DNA of 64,000 bases. Origin: Micromonospora arida. Lineage in GTDB: Bacteria > Actinomycetota > Actinomycetes > Mycobacteriales > Micromonosporaceae. This document shows, piece after piece, positions 18,342-25,964 of this stretch. The stretch covers positions 33,027 through 97,026 of the forward strand of contig NZ_QGSY01000158.1 in assembly GCF_003857035.1 (NCBI RefSeq), written 5' to 3'. The notes under the pieces are model-generated. The model saw only the letters and a program-made list of their open reading frames with translations, was not told where the DNA came from and ran no database searches. Each line of letters starts with the position of its first letter. The stretch's first letter is position 1. The translations under genes and the position numbers were made by a program.

Positions 18342-18920
18342 ATGCGTCGCGCGCTCCTCGCGATCACCGGCCTGGCCGCCAGCACCACCGCGCTGGTGGT
18401 GTTCAAGGGCTCGCCGGGCACCAGCCAGGTCGCCCAGAACCTGCCCACCGCCCAGCCGGTCAACCCCACCCCGCAGGATGTCGAGCCGAGCGCCGACCCG
18501 TCGGGCGTGGCACCGAAGCCATCGGTGACAGCCGACGCGCCCACGTCGCCCAAACCCACCAAGAGCACCGCCCGTCCGTCCGGCACCCGGACCACCACGA
18601 AGGCCGCACCCCGGACCACCACCAAGGCACCCCAGTCGACCACCCGCCGGGTCACCGGCAACGGCTTCGACAACGAGTACGGGTACGTGCAGGTGCAGAT
18701 CGTCGTCTCGGGTAACCGGATCGTCGAGGCCGTCGCGCTGTCGCTGCCCAGCGGGGGTGAATCCGACATCCACAGCGGCGACGTCCGCGACAGCTACGAC
18801 GGCAGGGGCGGCGAGGTGGTGCAGAAGCAGAACGCCAACCTCAACACCGTCTCCGGGGCCACCGAGACCAGCAACTCCTACAAGCAGTCGCTGCGGTCCG
18901 CCATCGAGCAGGCATTCTGA
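18342..18920 (+). CDS. FMN-binding domain protein, predicted covalently flavinylated
   Basis: 192 residues. An N-terminal MRRALLAITG-type signal or anchor is followed by about 75 residues of Pro/Thr/Lys-rich linker (28-105) and an FMN-bind domain (108-192). The flavinylation motif SGAT is at 171-174 followed by ETSNS; in this family ApbE links FMN by a phosphoester to that Thr (Thr174). The acceptor Thr therefore lies close to the C-terminus. AGGAAGGG lies before the ATG, 14 bases after the reductase stop. Expected role: extracytoplasmic one-electron carrier. Confidence 0.9.
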   Translation: MRRALLAITGLAASTTALVVFKGSPGTSQVAQNLPTAQPVNPTPQDVEPSADPSGVAPKPSVTADAPTSPKPTKSTARPSGTRTTTKAAPRTTTKAPQSTTRRVTGNGFDNEYGYVQVQIVVSGNRIVEAVALSLPSGGESDIHSGDVRDSYDGRGGEVVQKQNANLNTVSGATETSNSYKQSLRSAIEQAF

Positions 18921-18921
18921 C

Positions 18922-19692
18922 GTGCGGGCCACGCTGACCCGACCCGGGCTGTGCCGGGTCGAACAGATCATGGGTACGGCGATCACCCTGGACCTCGCCG
19001 ACGACCTGCCACCGGCGACCCTGCGCGAGCTGGCCGACGACGTCTTCGCCTGGATGCGCGAGGTGGACGCGCGGTTCAGCACCTACAAGCCGGACAGCGA
19101 GGTGTGCCGCTTCGACCGGGGTGAGGTGCTGCTCTCCGAGGCGTCCGCGGACCTGCGGTACGTGCTGGAGACCTGCGCCGACCTGTGGGGCGCCACCGAC
19201 GGGTTCTTCGACGCGTACGCCACCGGTCGGCTCGACCCGTCCGGCTTCGTCAAGGGCTGGGCCGCCCAGGTCGCCTCGGACCGCCTCGTCGCCGCCGGTG
19301 CCGTCAACCACTGCGTGAACGCCGGCGGCGACGTACGGGTGCGAGGTCTGTCGCCGTCCGGTGAGCCGTGGCGCATCGGCATCCGGCACCCGTGGGACGC
19401 GATGGCGGCCTGCCTGGTGCTCAGCGGGACCGACCTGGCCGTGGCCACGTCCGGCGTGTACGAGCGGGGCCGGCACGTGCTGGACCCTCGCCGAGGCGCA
19501 CCGGCCAGTGGGCTGCGCTCGGTGACTGTGGTCGGCACCGACCTCGGGTTGGCCGACGCGTACGCCACCGCCGCCCTCGCCATGGGCACCCCCGGCCTCA
19601 ACTGGCTGGCCCGCCTGGACGACCACACCCACGCGGTGATAACCGACAACGCCCGCCAGTACCACTCCGTCGACCTCCCGCTGACCGACTAG
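18922..19692 (+). CDS. apbE: ApbE family FAD:protein FMN transferase
   Basis: 256 residues. Family landmarks are EQIMGTAITLDL, DPSGFVKGWA, NAGGDVRVRG (about 133-142) and the metal/FAD region ATSGVYERG (about 175) with AYATAALAMG. It transfers FMN from FAD to Thr in SGA(T/S) motifs, here probably the protein encoded just upstream. There is no signal peptide or lipobox, unlike the many exported ApbE proteins, so flavinylation is predicted to occur before export. GTG start one base after the previous stop. Confidence 0.93.
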   Translation: MRATLTRPGLCRVEQIMGTAITLDLADDLPPATLRELADDVFAWMREVDARFSTYKPDSEVCRFDRGEVLLSEASADLRYVLETCADLWGATDGFFDAYATGRLDPSGFVKGWAAQVASDRLVAAGAVNHCVNAGGDVRVRGLSPSGEPWRIGIRHPWDAMAACLVLSGTDLAVATSGVYERGRHVLDPRRGAPASGLRSVTVVGTDLGLADAYATAALAMGTPGLNWLARLDDHTHAVITDNARQYHSVDLPLTD

Positions 19693-19955
19693 CGGAGAGG
19701 ACGGTGGGTGCCGGCTGGGCGGGAGCCGGTGGGGCGTGGGCGGCCGGGGCGGGACCCGGCCGGTCGGGTGCCGGCCCAGCGGCGCCCCGGGTGGCTGCGC
19801 CGGGGCGGCTCGGTGCCGCCGGGGTGAGGCGCTCTGTCGTTGGTGGACATCGTTCCCCCGTTCGTGGCGCGCGTTCGCACCGTCCCCCTGTCAACGAGGA
19901 CCGACGCCTCGGCGACGCTGTCGGGCACCGGATCGAATCGTCGACCGGGCCGGTT

Positions 19956-20672
19956 TCACATGCCTCGTCGGGGCAGCGGCAGGTGACCGGGGAGCAGGTC
20001 GGGGGCGAGCGTCACCCCGGCGGCGCGCAGCGCACCGATCAACGTGTTCTGCACGAGGTACGAATCCGGAAGCTGCCAGCGCGCCTGCTCCGGGGCGACC
20101 GCCCAGCGGACCGTGCCCTCCGGCAGCCGGGTGGGCGGCGCGGGGATCCACGAGCCCAGCCCGTGCCGGACCACGTGGAAGCAGTGCTCCAACTCCGGCC
20201 GCAGCGGATCGCCGGGGCGGACCAGGAACATCCACCGCCCGGTGGGCGTGACCAGCACCGGTCCGCGTACGCCGGTGCCGGCCGGGTGGATCTGAACGGC
20301 GTCGAGCACGTGCCGGCCGAGGTGGGCGGGCACCTCCAGCACGTCGAAGGCCCGGCCGGTGGGCAGCAGCACCCCGTGTGGTCGGCTCCGCCACCAGGTC
20401 GCCACCCGGGCCGGGTCGGCGCTGGCGGCCAGCTCCCAGTTCTCCAGGGCGGGGTGGCAGCCCACCGTGGGGCAGCCGGCCCGGCCGCAGACGAAGCGGC
20501 TGCGGGCCAGACAGGCACCCGGGGTGACGTCCCAGCCGTGTACGGCGTACCGGATGGCGACCCGGCGCAGCCGGACCCGCTCCAGCGGCGACAGTTCGGC
20601 AACGCGCGGTACGACATTCCCCCACATGTGTGCCAACTCCTCTCGTCGGGCCCGGCGTTCGCCAGGTCGCAT
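19956..20672 (-). CDS. Small primase-polymerase (Prim-Pol) domain protein, probably catalytically degenerate
   Basis: 238 residues, only the N-terminal Prim-Pol domain of the archaeo-eukaryotic primase type, with no helicase or C-terminal primase part. A cysteine cluster (CLARSRFVCGRAGCPTVGCHP) is followed by WWRSRPHGVLLPTG. The usual acidic DxD position reads FDVLEVPA and the motif normally containing GG-x-H reads TPTGRWMF, so the catalytic His is absent. The start at 20672 (MRPGERRARREEL) was chosen over upstream GTG codons. Divergent from an XRE regulator; such pairs are common in actinomycetes. Confidence 0.75.
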   Translation of the reverse strand: MRPGERRARREELAHMWGNVVPRVAELSPLERVRLRRVAIRYAVHGWDVTPGACLARSRFVCGRAGCPTVGCHPALENWELAASADPARVATWWRSRPHGVLLPTGRAFDVLEVPAHLGRHVLDAVQIHPAGTGVRGPVLVTPTGRWMFLVRPGDPLRPELEHCFHVVRHGLGSWIPAPPTRLPEGTVRWAVAPEQARWQLPDSYLVQNTLIGALRAAGVTLAPDLLPGHLPLPRRGM

Positions 20673-20723
20673 GTAGAGCACCGTCACTGCCGTAACCCAC
20701 GATCGTTGAGGTTGACGAACGGC

Positions 20724-20740
20724 TCGTGCAACTTGCACGA
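20724..20740. promoter_or_regulatory. 17-bp palindrome, candidate operator
   Basis: tcgtgcaacttgcacga is a perfect 8-1-8 palindrome between the divergent Prim-Pol and XRE genes. It is a good candidate binding site for the adjacent XRE protein. Confidence 0.55.
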
Positions 20741-20876
20741 AAAGTACGAGGACTGGCTGTACGGCTGACGTACATCCTGTGCGACCAGGCAAAACCTGAA
20801 GATGAACGGCAAGTCGCCGCACCCGCGGACATCGCCCCGACTCGATTGGTCGTCGGTGGCAGGGGAGGATGGGGAG

Positions 20877-22106
20877 ATGGACGAGCTACCCATAGGACGG
20901 CGAGTGGCCTACTGGCGGGGGCGACGCAAGATGTCGCAGCAGGTCTTCGCGGACCGGCTGGGCAAGTCCAAGAGCTGGGTGGACAAGGTCGAACGCGGCG
21001 TCCGACGGTTGGACAAGTTCTCCGTCCTCTACGAGATCGCCGACATCCTCCAGATGGACGTCCAGCTGCTGATGGGCAAGGACCCGGAGCGGCGCGCCGA
21101 CGCCCTCAACTGCATCGACCAGGTCGAGGTGCAGGAGATCCGGGCGGCGCTGGAACGCTACGACTCGATGAGCGCGTACTTCGACGCGGCGCCGTACCCG
21201 CCGCCGATGGACGACATGCGCAAGGCCGTCAACCACGCCTGGCTCACCTACCAGTACGGCCGCTACGGGATGCTCACCCGGGCGCTGCCGAAGCTGCTGC
21301 GCGACGCCCAGGCGGCCGACGCCGCCTACGGCGGTGAGCAGGCCGCCGAGGCGGCCCACCTGCTCGGCCAGGTCTACCAGATCGCCTCCTCGGTGCTGCG
21401 CAAGCTCGGCGAGTGCGAGCTCGCCTGGTTGGCCGCCGACCGGTCGATGGCGGTGGCCCAGCGGGCCGACGACCCGCTGCTCGCCGGGATCGCGACCACT
21501 CGGGTGTGCAACGCCCTGGTCGCCATGGGGCGGGCCCGCCCAGCGCTGGAGCTGAACGTCCAGATCGCCAACCGGCTGGCACCGGGTGGGAGCAACGCGG
21601 TCTCGCCGGCCCGCCTCTCCGTCTACGGGATGCTGCTGCTCCAGGGGGCCATGGCCGCGTCCCGCATCGGTGACTCGGCCAGCGTCGACGACCTGATCAA
21701 CTGCGCGCAGGAGGCCGCCACCCTGCTCGGCGGCGACCACAACCACTACTGGACGTCGTTCGGCCCCACCAACGTCGAGCTGCACCGGGCCGCCGCCGCG
21801 GTGGAGCTGGGCGACGGGGGGCGGGCCGTGGAGGTGCACCAGCTGCGCATCGCGGAGCCCGCCTTCAACGCGCTGCTGCCCGAGCGCCGCGCCCACCACC
21901 TGCTCGACATCGCCCGCGGGTACGCCCAGATAGGTGACGTGGCGAACGCCGGCGAGATGCTGCTGCTCGGTGATCGGCTCGCCCCGTCGGAGATCCGCTG
22001 CCGGCCGATCGCGCACGAGGTGATGTCCGACATCCTCCGTCGCACACGTGGTGCGCCGCCTTCTCCGGTAGCGGAGTTGGCTGAGCACATGGGAGTAGGG
22101 GTATGA
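20877..22106 (+). CDS. XRE family transcriptional regulator with long helical C-terminus
   Basis: 409 residues. Residues 1-70 form an HTH_XRE domain (RRVAYWRGRRKMSQQVFADRLGKS...WVDKVERG). The remainder is all-helical with an Ala/Leu pattern resembling TPR-type sensor regions of actinobacterial XRE regulators. The ATG at 20877 has a GGGGAGG/GGGGAG run upstream. It is followed 16 bases later by a flavoprotein gene, a frequent partner. Confidence 0.88.
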   Translation: MDELPIGRRVAYWRGRRKMSQQVFADRLGKSKSWVDKVERGVRRLDKFSVLYEIADILQMDVQLLMGKDPERRADALNCIDQVEVQEIRAALERYDSMSAYFDAAPYPPPMDDMRKAVNHAWLTYQYGRYGMLTRALPKLLRDAQAADAAYGGEQAAEAAHLLGQVYQIASSVLRKLGECELAWLAADRSMAVAQRADDPLLAGIATTRVCNALVAMGRARPALELNVQIANRLAPGGSNAVSPARLSVYGMLLLQGAMAASRIGDSASVDDLINCAQEAATLLGGDHNHYWTSFGPTNVELHRAAAAVELGDGGRAVEVHQLRIAEPAFNALLPERRAHHLLDIARGYAQIGDVANAGEMLLLGDRLAPSEIRCRPIAHEVMSDILRRTRGAPPSPVAELAEHMGVGV

Positions 22107-22122
22107 GCGCGGAGCCGGTCTG

Positions 22123-22695
22123 ATGGCCGGTGCAGCGCACAACAGCGGGCACCGCGAGGTGCTCTACGTCATCGCCTGCGGTTCGCCGCTGGCCCGGCAC
22201 GTCGGTCGTCTGGTCGACCTCGCCCAACAGGACGGTTGGGACGTCTGCGTGATCACCACGCCGGACGGCGCGAAGTTCGTCGACCAGTCGGCCCTGATTC
22301 GGCAGACCGGCCACCCGGTGCGGACGCACTACAAGAACCCCGGTGACCCGGACGTGCTTCCGCCCGCCGACGCCATGATCGTCTGCCCGGCCACCGTCAA
22401 CACGGTCAACAAGTGGGCGGCCGGGATCACCGACACGTTGGCGCTCGGGCTGTTGGTCGAGGCCCAGGGCAAGGGCGTCCCCATCGTGGCGGTGCCGTAC
22501 ACCAACGCGGCGATGGCCTGCCACCCGGCGTTCCGTGCCGGGGTGGCCCGGTTGGCCGAGTGGGGCGTCACGGTGCTCTTCGGCGACGATGTGATCGCTC
22601 TGCATCCGCCCGGAACGGGGGAACAGCACACGCATGCCTTCCCCTGGGCGATGCCGCTGGCCGCGTTGCAGACCGTCTCCTGGACCGCCGCCTAG
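22123..22695 (+). CDS. Flavoprotein (PPCDC/UbiX-like fold)
   Basis: 190 residues with the flavin-dependent decarboxylase fold: LYVIACGSPLARHVG at the N-terminus, PADAMIVCPATVNTVNKWAAGITDTLA in the centre (the ATxNT-x-K signature) and PIVAVPYTNAAMACHPAF. It should bind FMN. Relatives decarboxylate phosphopantothenoyl- or peptidyl-cysteine or serve as prenyl-FMN synthases; none can be assigned. Cotranscribed with the XRE regulator, so it may be its target or effector. Confidence 0.85.
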   Translation: MAGAAHNSGHREVLYVIACGSPLARHVGRLVDLAQQDGWDVCVITTPDGAKFVDQSALIRQTGHPVRTHYKNPGDPDVLPPADAMIVCPATVNTVNKWAAGITDTLALGLLVEAQGKGVPIVAVPYTNAAMACHPAFRAGVARLAEWGVTVLFGDDVIALHPPGTGEQHTHAFPWAMPLAALQTVSWTAA

Positions 22696-22777
22696 CGCGT
22701 CCGGCAGATCTTCCACCCGATGCGGCCGGGCCGGGTGTCACCGCCCGGCGGCCCCGACGCCGGTAAGCTGGCCCGCC

Positions 22778-23650
22778 GTGAGCACAAGCCGATCCGCCCC
22801 CACAGTCAGCGACGTGGTGGCCGCGCTGGAACGGCGCTTTCCGCCGGTCTGGGCGGAAGAGTGGGACCGGGTGGGCCTGGTGCTCGGTGAGCCGGCCGCC
22901 CCGGTCCGCCGGGTGCTCTGCGTGGTCGACGTGGTGCCCGAGACGGTCGACGAAGCCCTCGCCGCCGACGCGGACATGATCGTTTCGCATCACCCGCTGC
23001 TGCTGCGCGGGGTGTCCTCGGTCGCCGCGACGACCTTCAAGGGGCGGATCATCCACCAGTTGATCAGGGCCGGGATGGCGCTCTACGCGGCGCACACCAA
23101 CGCCGACGTGGCCTCCCCGGGCGTCTCCGACGCCCTCGCCGCCCGCTTCGGGCTCACCGGTCTGCGCCCACTTCAACGGCCCGCGCCCGGCTCGCCCGCC
23201 CACGGCGACGACCGAGGGTTCGGCCGCATCGGCGAGCTGCCTCAGCCGATGACCCTCGCCGAGCTGACCCGGCACGCGGCAGCGGTGCTCCCCGTCACGT
23301 CCTGGGGAGTTCGCGCGGCGGGGGATCCCGGGCGTATGGTTCGTACCCTCGCCGTCAGCGGCGGGTCGGGGGACAGCTTCCTCGGCGCCGCGACCGCCGC
23401 CGGGGTGGACGCGTTCCTCACCGCCGACCTGCGGCACCACCCGGCCGGCGAGCACCTCGCCGCCGATGGTCCCGCCCTGATCGACGCCGCCCACTGGGCG
23501 ACCGAACGACCGTGGCTGGACGACCTGGCCGCCTTCCTCCGGGAGGCGCTGGACGTCGAGACGCTGGTGTCCGACCTGGACACCGACCCGTGGACCGTGC
23601 ACGCCGCCGCACCCGCTGTGGACGACAAGGAGCCCGACCGTGAAGGCTGA
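22778..23650 (+). CDS. Nif3-like dinuclear metal centre protein
   Basis: 290 residues of the Nif3/YbgI (DUF34) family. Metal ligands are visible in SHHPLL (about 70-75), HTNAD, and DAAHWATE near the C-terminus. The domain between them is the usual insertion. The family has a GTP cyclohydrolase 1-type 2 label but an uncertain role. GTG start. Overlaps the next gene by 11 bases; order as in Rv2230c-Rv2229c-Rv2228c. Confidence 0.92.
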   Translation: MSTSRSAPTVSDVVAALERRFPPVWAEEWDRVGLVLGEPAAPVRRVLCVVDVVPETVDEALAADADMIVSHHPLLLRGVSSVAATTFKGRIIHQLIRAGMALYAAHTNADVASPGVSDALAARFGLTGLRPLQRPAPGSPAHGDDRGFGRIGELPQPMTLAELTRHAAAVLPVTSWGVRAAGDPGRMVRTLAVSGGSGDSFLGAATAAGVDAFLTADLRHHPAGEHLAADGPALIDAAHWATERPWLDDLAAFLREALDVETLVSDLDTDPWTVHAAAPAVDDKEPDREG

Positions 23651-24377
23651 CCCTCAGGTGCAGCGCCGCCTGCTCGACCTCCAGGCGATCGACACCAACC
23701 TCGCCCAGCTCGCCCACCGCCGGCGGTCGCTGCCCGAGCGGGCCGAGCTGGAGTCGCTGGCCCGGGAGCTGTCGTCGATGGAGGACGAGCGGGTCCGCGC
23801 CCAGGTGGCGGTGGACGACCTGGACCGGGACATCGCCCGGTTGGAGAAGGACGTCGAGCAGGTCCGGGCCCGCAAGGAGAAGGACGAGAACCGGCTTGCC
23901 GCCGGCACCGGCCCGGCCCGTGAGCTGGAGGCGCTCCAGCACGAGCTGGTCTCGCTCAAGCGCCGCCAGGGCGACCTGGAGGACGCCGAGCTGGAGCTGA
24001 TGGAGCAGCGGGAGACCGCGCAGGGCGTACTGGACGGTGTGGAGCAGCGGCTGGCCGAGACCCGGGACAAGCGGGCCGCGACCGAGCAGCGCCGCGACGA
24101 AGCGCTGGCCGAGATCGCCAAGGAGGAGGAGTTCAAGCGGGGCGCCCGTCAGCCGCTCGCCGCCGACCTTCCCAGCGACCTGGTCAACCTCTACGACAAG
24201 ATCCGCGAGGACACCGGGCTGGGTGCCGCGCTGCTCACCGGGGGCCGCTGCGGCGGGTGCCGCCTGGACCTGTCCGGCGCCGACCTGGCCCGGATCCGCA
24301 AGGCCGCCCCCGACGACGTGGTCCGCTGCGAGGACTGCCGACGGATCATGGTCCGCACCAACGAGTCGGGCCTGTAG
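23640..24377 (+). CDS. Coiled-coil protein with C4 zinc ribbon
   Basis: 245 residues. About 10-170 is a long antiparallel coiled coil with heptads (RRQGDLEDAELELMEQRE). The C-terminus is a zinc ribbon with C-x2-C (CGGC) and C-x2-C (CEDC) about 25 residues apart. The family (CT398/FlgZ-like) is proposed to bridge proteins or nucleic acid; the function in actinobacteria is not established. GTG start inside the nif3-like gene, so translation is coupled. Confidence 0.9.
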   Translation: MKADPQVQRRLLDLQAIDTNLAQLAHRRRSLPERAELESLARELSSMEDERVRAQVAVDDLDRDIARLEKDVEQVRARKEKDENRLAAGTGPARELEALQHELVSLKRRQGDLEDAELELMEQRETAQGVLDGVEQRLAETRDKRAATEQRRDEALAEIAKEEEFKRGARQPLAADLPSDLVNLYDKIREDTGLGAALLTGGRCGGCRLDLSGADLARIRKAAPDDVVRCEDCRRIMVRTNESGL

Positions 24378-24380
24378 GTC

Positions 24381-25559
24381 GTGGCGCCGCGCGTGGTCTC
24401 CATGGAGGCCGACGGTGGGTCCCGGGGAAACCCCGGCCCCGCCGGGTACGGCGCGGTGGTCCGCGACCCGGAGACCGGCGAGGTGCTCGCCGAGCGCTCC
24501 GAGTCGCTCGGCACGGCCACCAACAACGTCGCCGAGTACCAGGGCCTCATCGCCGGGTTGACCGCCGCCGCCGAGCTGGGCGCCGCCGAGGTGGACGTCC
24601 GGATGGACTCCAAGCTGGTGGTCGAGCAGATGTGCGGCCGGTGGCAGATCAAGCACCCCGGCCTGCGGCCCCTCGCCGCCCAGGCCGCCGCGCTGGTGGG
24701 CCGGTTCAGCGCGGTCCGGTTCAGCTGGATTCCGCGCGAGCAGAACCGGCACGCCGACGCCCTCGCCAACGCCGCCATGGACGCCGCCGCGGGTCGTCCG
24801 TCGGCGACTGCGGCCCCCGGCCGTCCCGAGACGACGCCGGCCGCCGGCCAGCCCTCGACGACGCCCGCCGCCCCGATCGTCGGCAGCGACCCGGCGACCG
24901 CGCCGGCCTCCTGGGAGCCACGGCCGACCTTCACCGCCACCCGGCTGATCCTGGTCCGGCACGGCGAGACCCCGTATACCGAGCAGCGGCGCTACTCCGG
25001 GCGCGGCGACGTGCCGCTCTCCGAGCATGGCCGGGCCCAGGTGCAGGCGACGGCCGCCCGGGTGGCCGAGCTGGCCCCGGCCGTCGCGGCCGTGCTCAGC
25101 TCACCGCTGTCCCGGTGTACGGCCACCGCGGCGTCGATCGCCGGGGCGCTCGGTGACGTGCCGGTCCGCACCGAGGACGACCTGATCGAGTGCGACTTCG
25201 GCCAGTGGGAGGGGCGCACCTTCGCCGAGGTGCGCCAGCAGTGGCCGGGGGAGATGGACGCCTGGCTCGCCTCACCCCGGATCGCGCCGCCGGGTGGGGA
25301 GTCGTTCACCCAGGTCGCCGAACGCGCGCACCGGGTCATCAGCGGGCTGCTCACCGCGTACCCCGGTGAGACCGTGGTGGTCGTCTCGCACGTCTCGCCG
25401 ATCAAGCTGATGCTGCGCGACGCCCTCGCGGCCGGCGACGGTTTCCTGCACCGGCTCTTCCTGGACGCGGCCGGCATCTCGGTGCTCGACATGTGGCCAG
25501 ACGGCGGCGTGGCCGTGCGCACTGTCAACGACACCGCCCACCTCGCCAGCCTCGACTGA
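24381..25559 (+). CDS. Bifunctional RNase HI / histidine phosphatase (Rv2228c type)
   Basis: 392 residues. Residues 1-135 form RNase HI with Asp11 (MEADGGSRGNPGP), Glu in VAEYQGL, Asp in VRMDSKL and Asp in HADALANAAMD. A Pro/Ala/Thr-rich linker of about 45 residues follows. From about 188 to the end is a histidine phosphatase with LVRHGE (catalytic His about 194) and VVVSHVSP. The mycobacterial homologue removes RNA from hybrids and has alpha-ribazole-5'-phosphate phosphatase activity. GTG start 3 bases after the zinc-ribbon gene stop. Confidence 0.94.
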   Translation: MAPRVVSMEADGGSRGNPGPAGYGAVVRDPETGEVLAERSESLGTATNNVAEYQGLIAGLTAAAELGAAEVDVRMDSKLVVEQMCGRWQIKHPGLRPLAAQAAALVGRFSAVRFSWIPREQNRHADALANAAMDAAAGRPSATAAPGRPETTPAAGQPSTTPAAPIVGSDPATAPASWEPRPTFTATRLILVRHGETPYTEQRRYSGRGDVPLSEHGRAQVQATAARVAELAPAVAAVLSSPLSRCTATAASIAGALGDVPVRTEDDLIECDFGQWEGRTFAEVRQQWPGEMDAWLASPRIAPPGGESFTQVAERAHRVISGLLTAYPGETVVVVSHVSPIKLMLRDALAAGDGFLHRLFLDAAGISVLDMWPDGGVAVRTVNDTAHLASLD

Positions 25560-25650
25560 GCCGCCGCACCCTTCGTTGGTAGGGCCGGTCGGCCGCGCCG
25601 TTCGGCGCAGCCGGCCGGCCGTTCGGCGCAGCACCCTCCGGACGGGTCAG

Positions 25651-25664
25651 GTGACCGCCATCAC
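25651..25664. promoter_or_regulatory. CRP-like site GTGA-N6-TCAC
   Basis: gtgaccgccatcac is an exact GTGA-N6-TCAC palindrome, flanked on the right by A and G. It lies about 60 bases before the DUF3311-symporter operon, a fitting position for a cAMP receptor protein type regulator of carboxylate uptake. Confidence 0.55.
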
Positions 25665-25721
25665 AGAGTCGTAGCCTCCGGCCGTTACATCGAGAGCCAC
25701 GACTCCCCGGAGGTGTGTCAG

Positions 25722-25964
25722 ATGGCTGCACCCGAACCGGAGGCGCCGCCCACGGCGCCGACCAGGGCTAAGGACCACAGCCCCTGGAACTGGTTGCTCT
25801 TCATCCCCATCGTGGTGCCGCTGATCCCGGCGTTCTTCAATGGCGACTCGCCCCGGGTCTTCGGCTTCCCGCGCTTCTACTGGCTGCAACTGGCCTTCAT
25901 CCTGCTCGGCGTCGGCACCACCACGTTGGTCTACCAGATGACGAAGAAGCGGGGAGGCCGCTGA
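25722..25964 (+). CDS. DUF3311 small membrane protein
   Basis: 80 residues with two membrane helices (about 23-40 and 50-70: NWLLFIPIVVPLIPAFF and FYWLQLAFILLGVGTTTLVY). DUF3311 proteins are regularly paired with MctP-type symporters and are thought to be their small subunit. GGAGGTG lies 6 bases before the ATG at 25722. Its stop overlaps the ATG of the symporter (ATGA). Confidence 0.9.
   Translation: MAAPEPEAPPTAPTRAKDHSPWNWLLFIPIVVPLIPAFFNGDSPRVFGFPRFYWLQLAFILLGVGTTTLVYQMTKKRGGR

Noticed and set aside
19689..19928. Minus-strand ORF of 79 codons after apbE
   Set aside because: Arg/Pro/Gly-rich low-complexity translation typical of shadow frames in GC-rich DNA; no start signal or recognised family.
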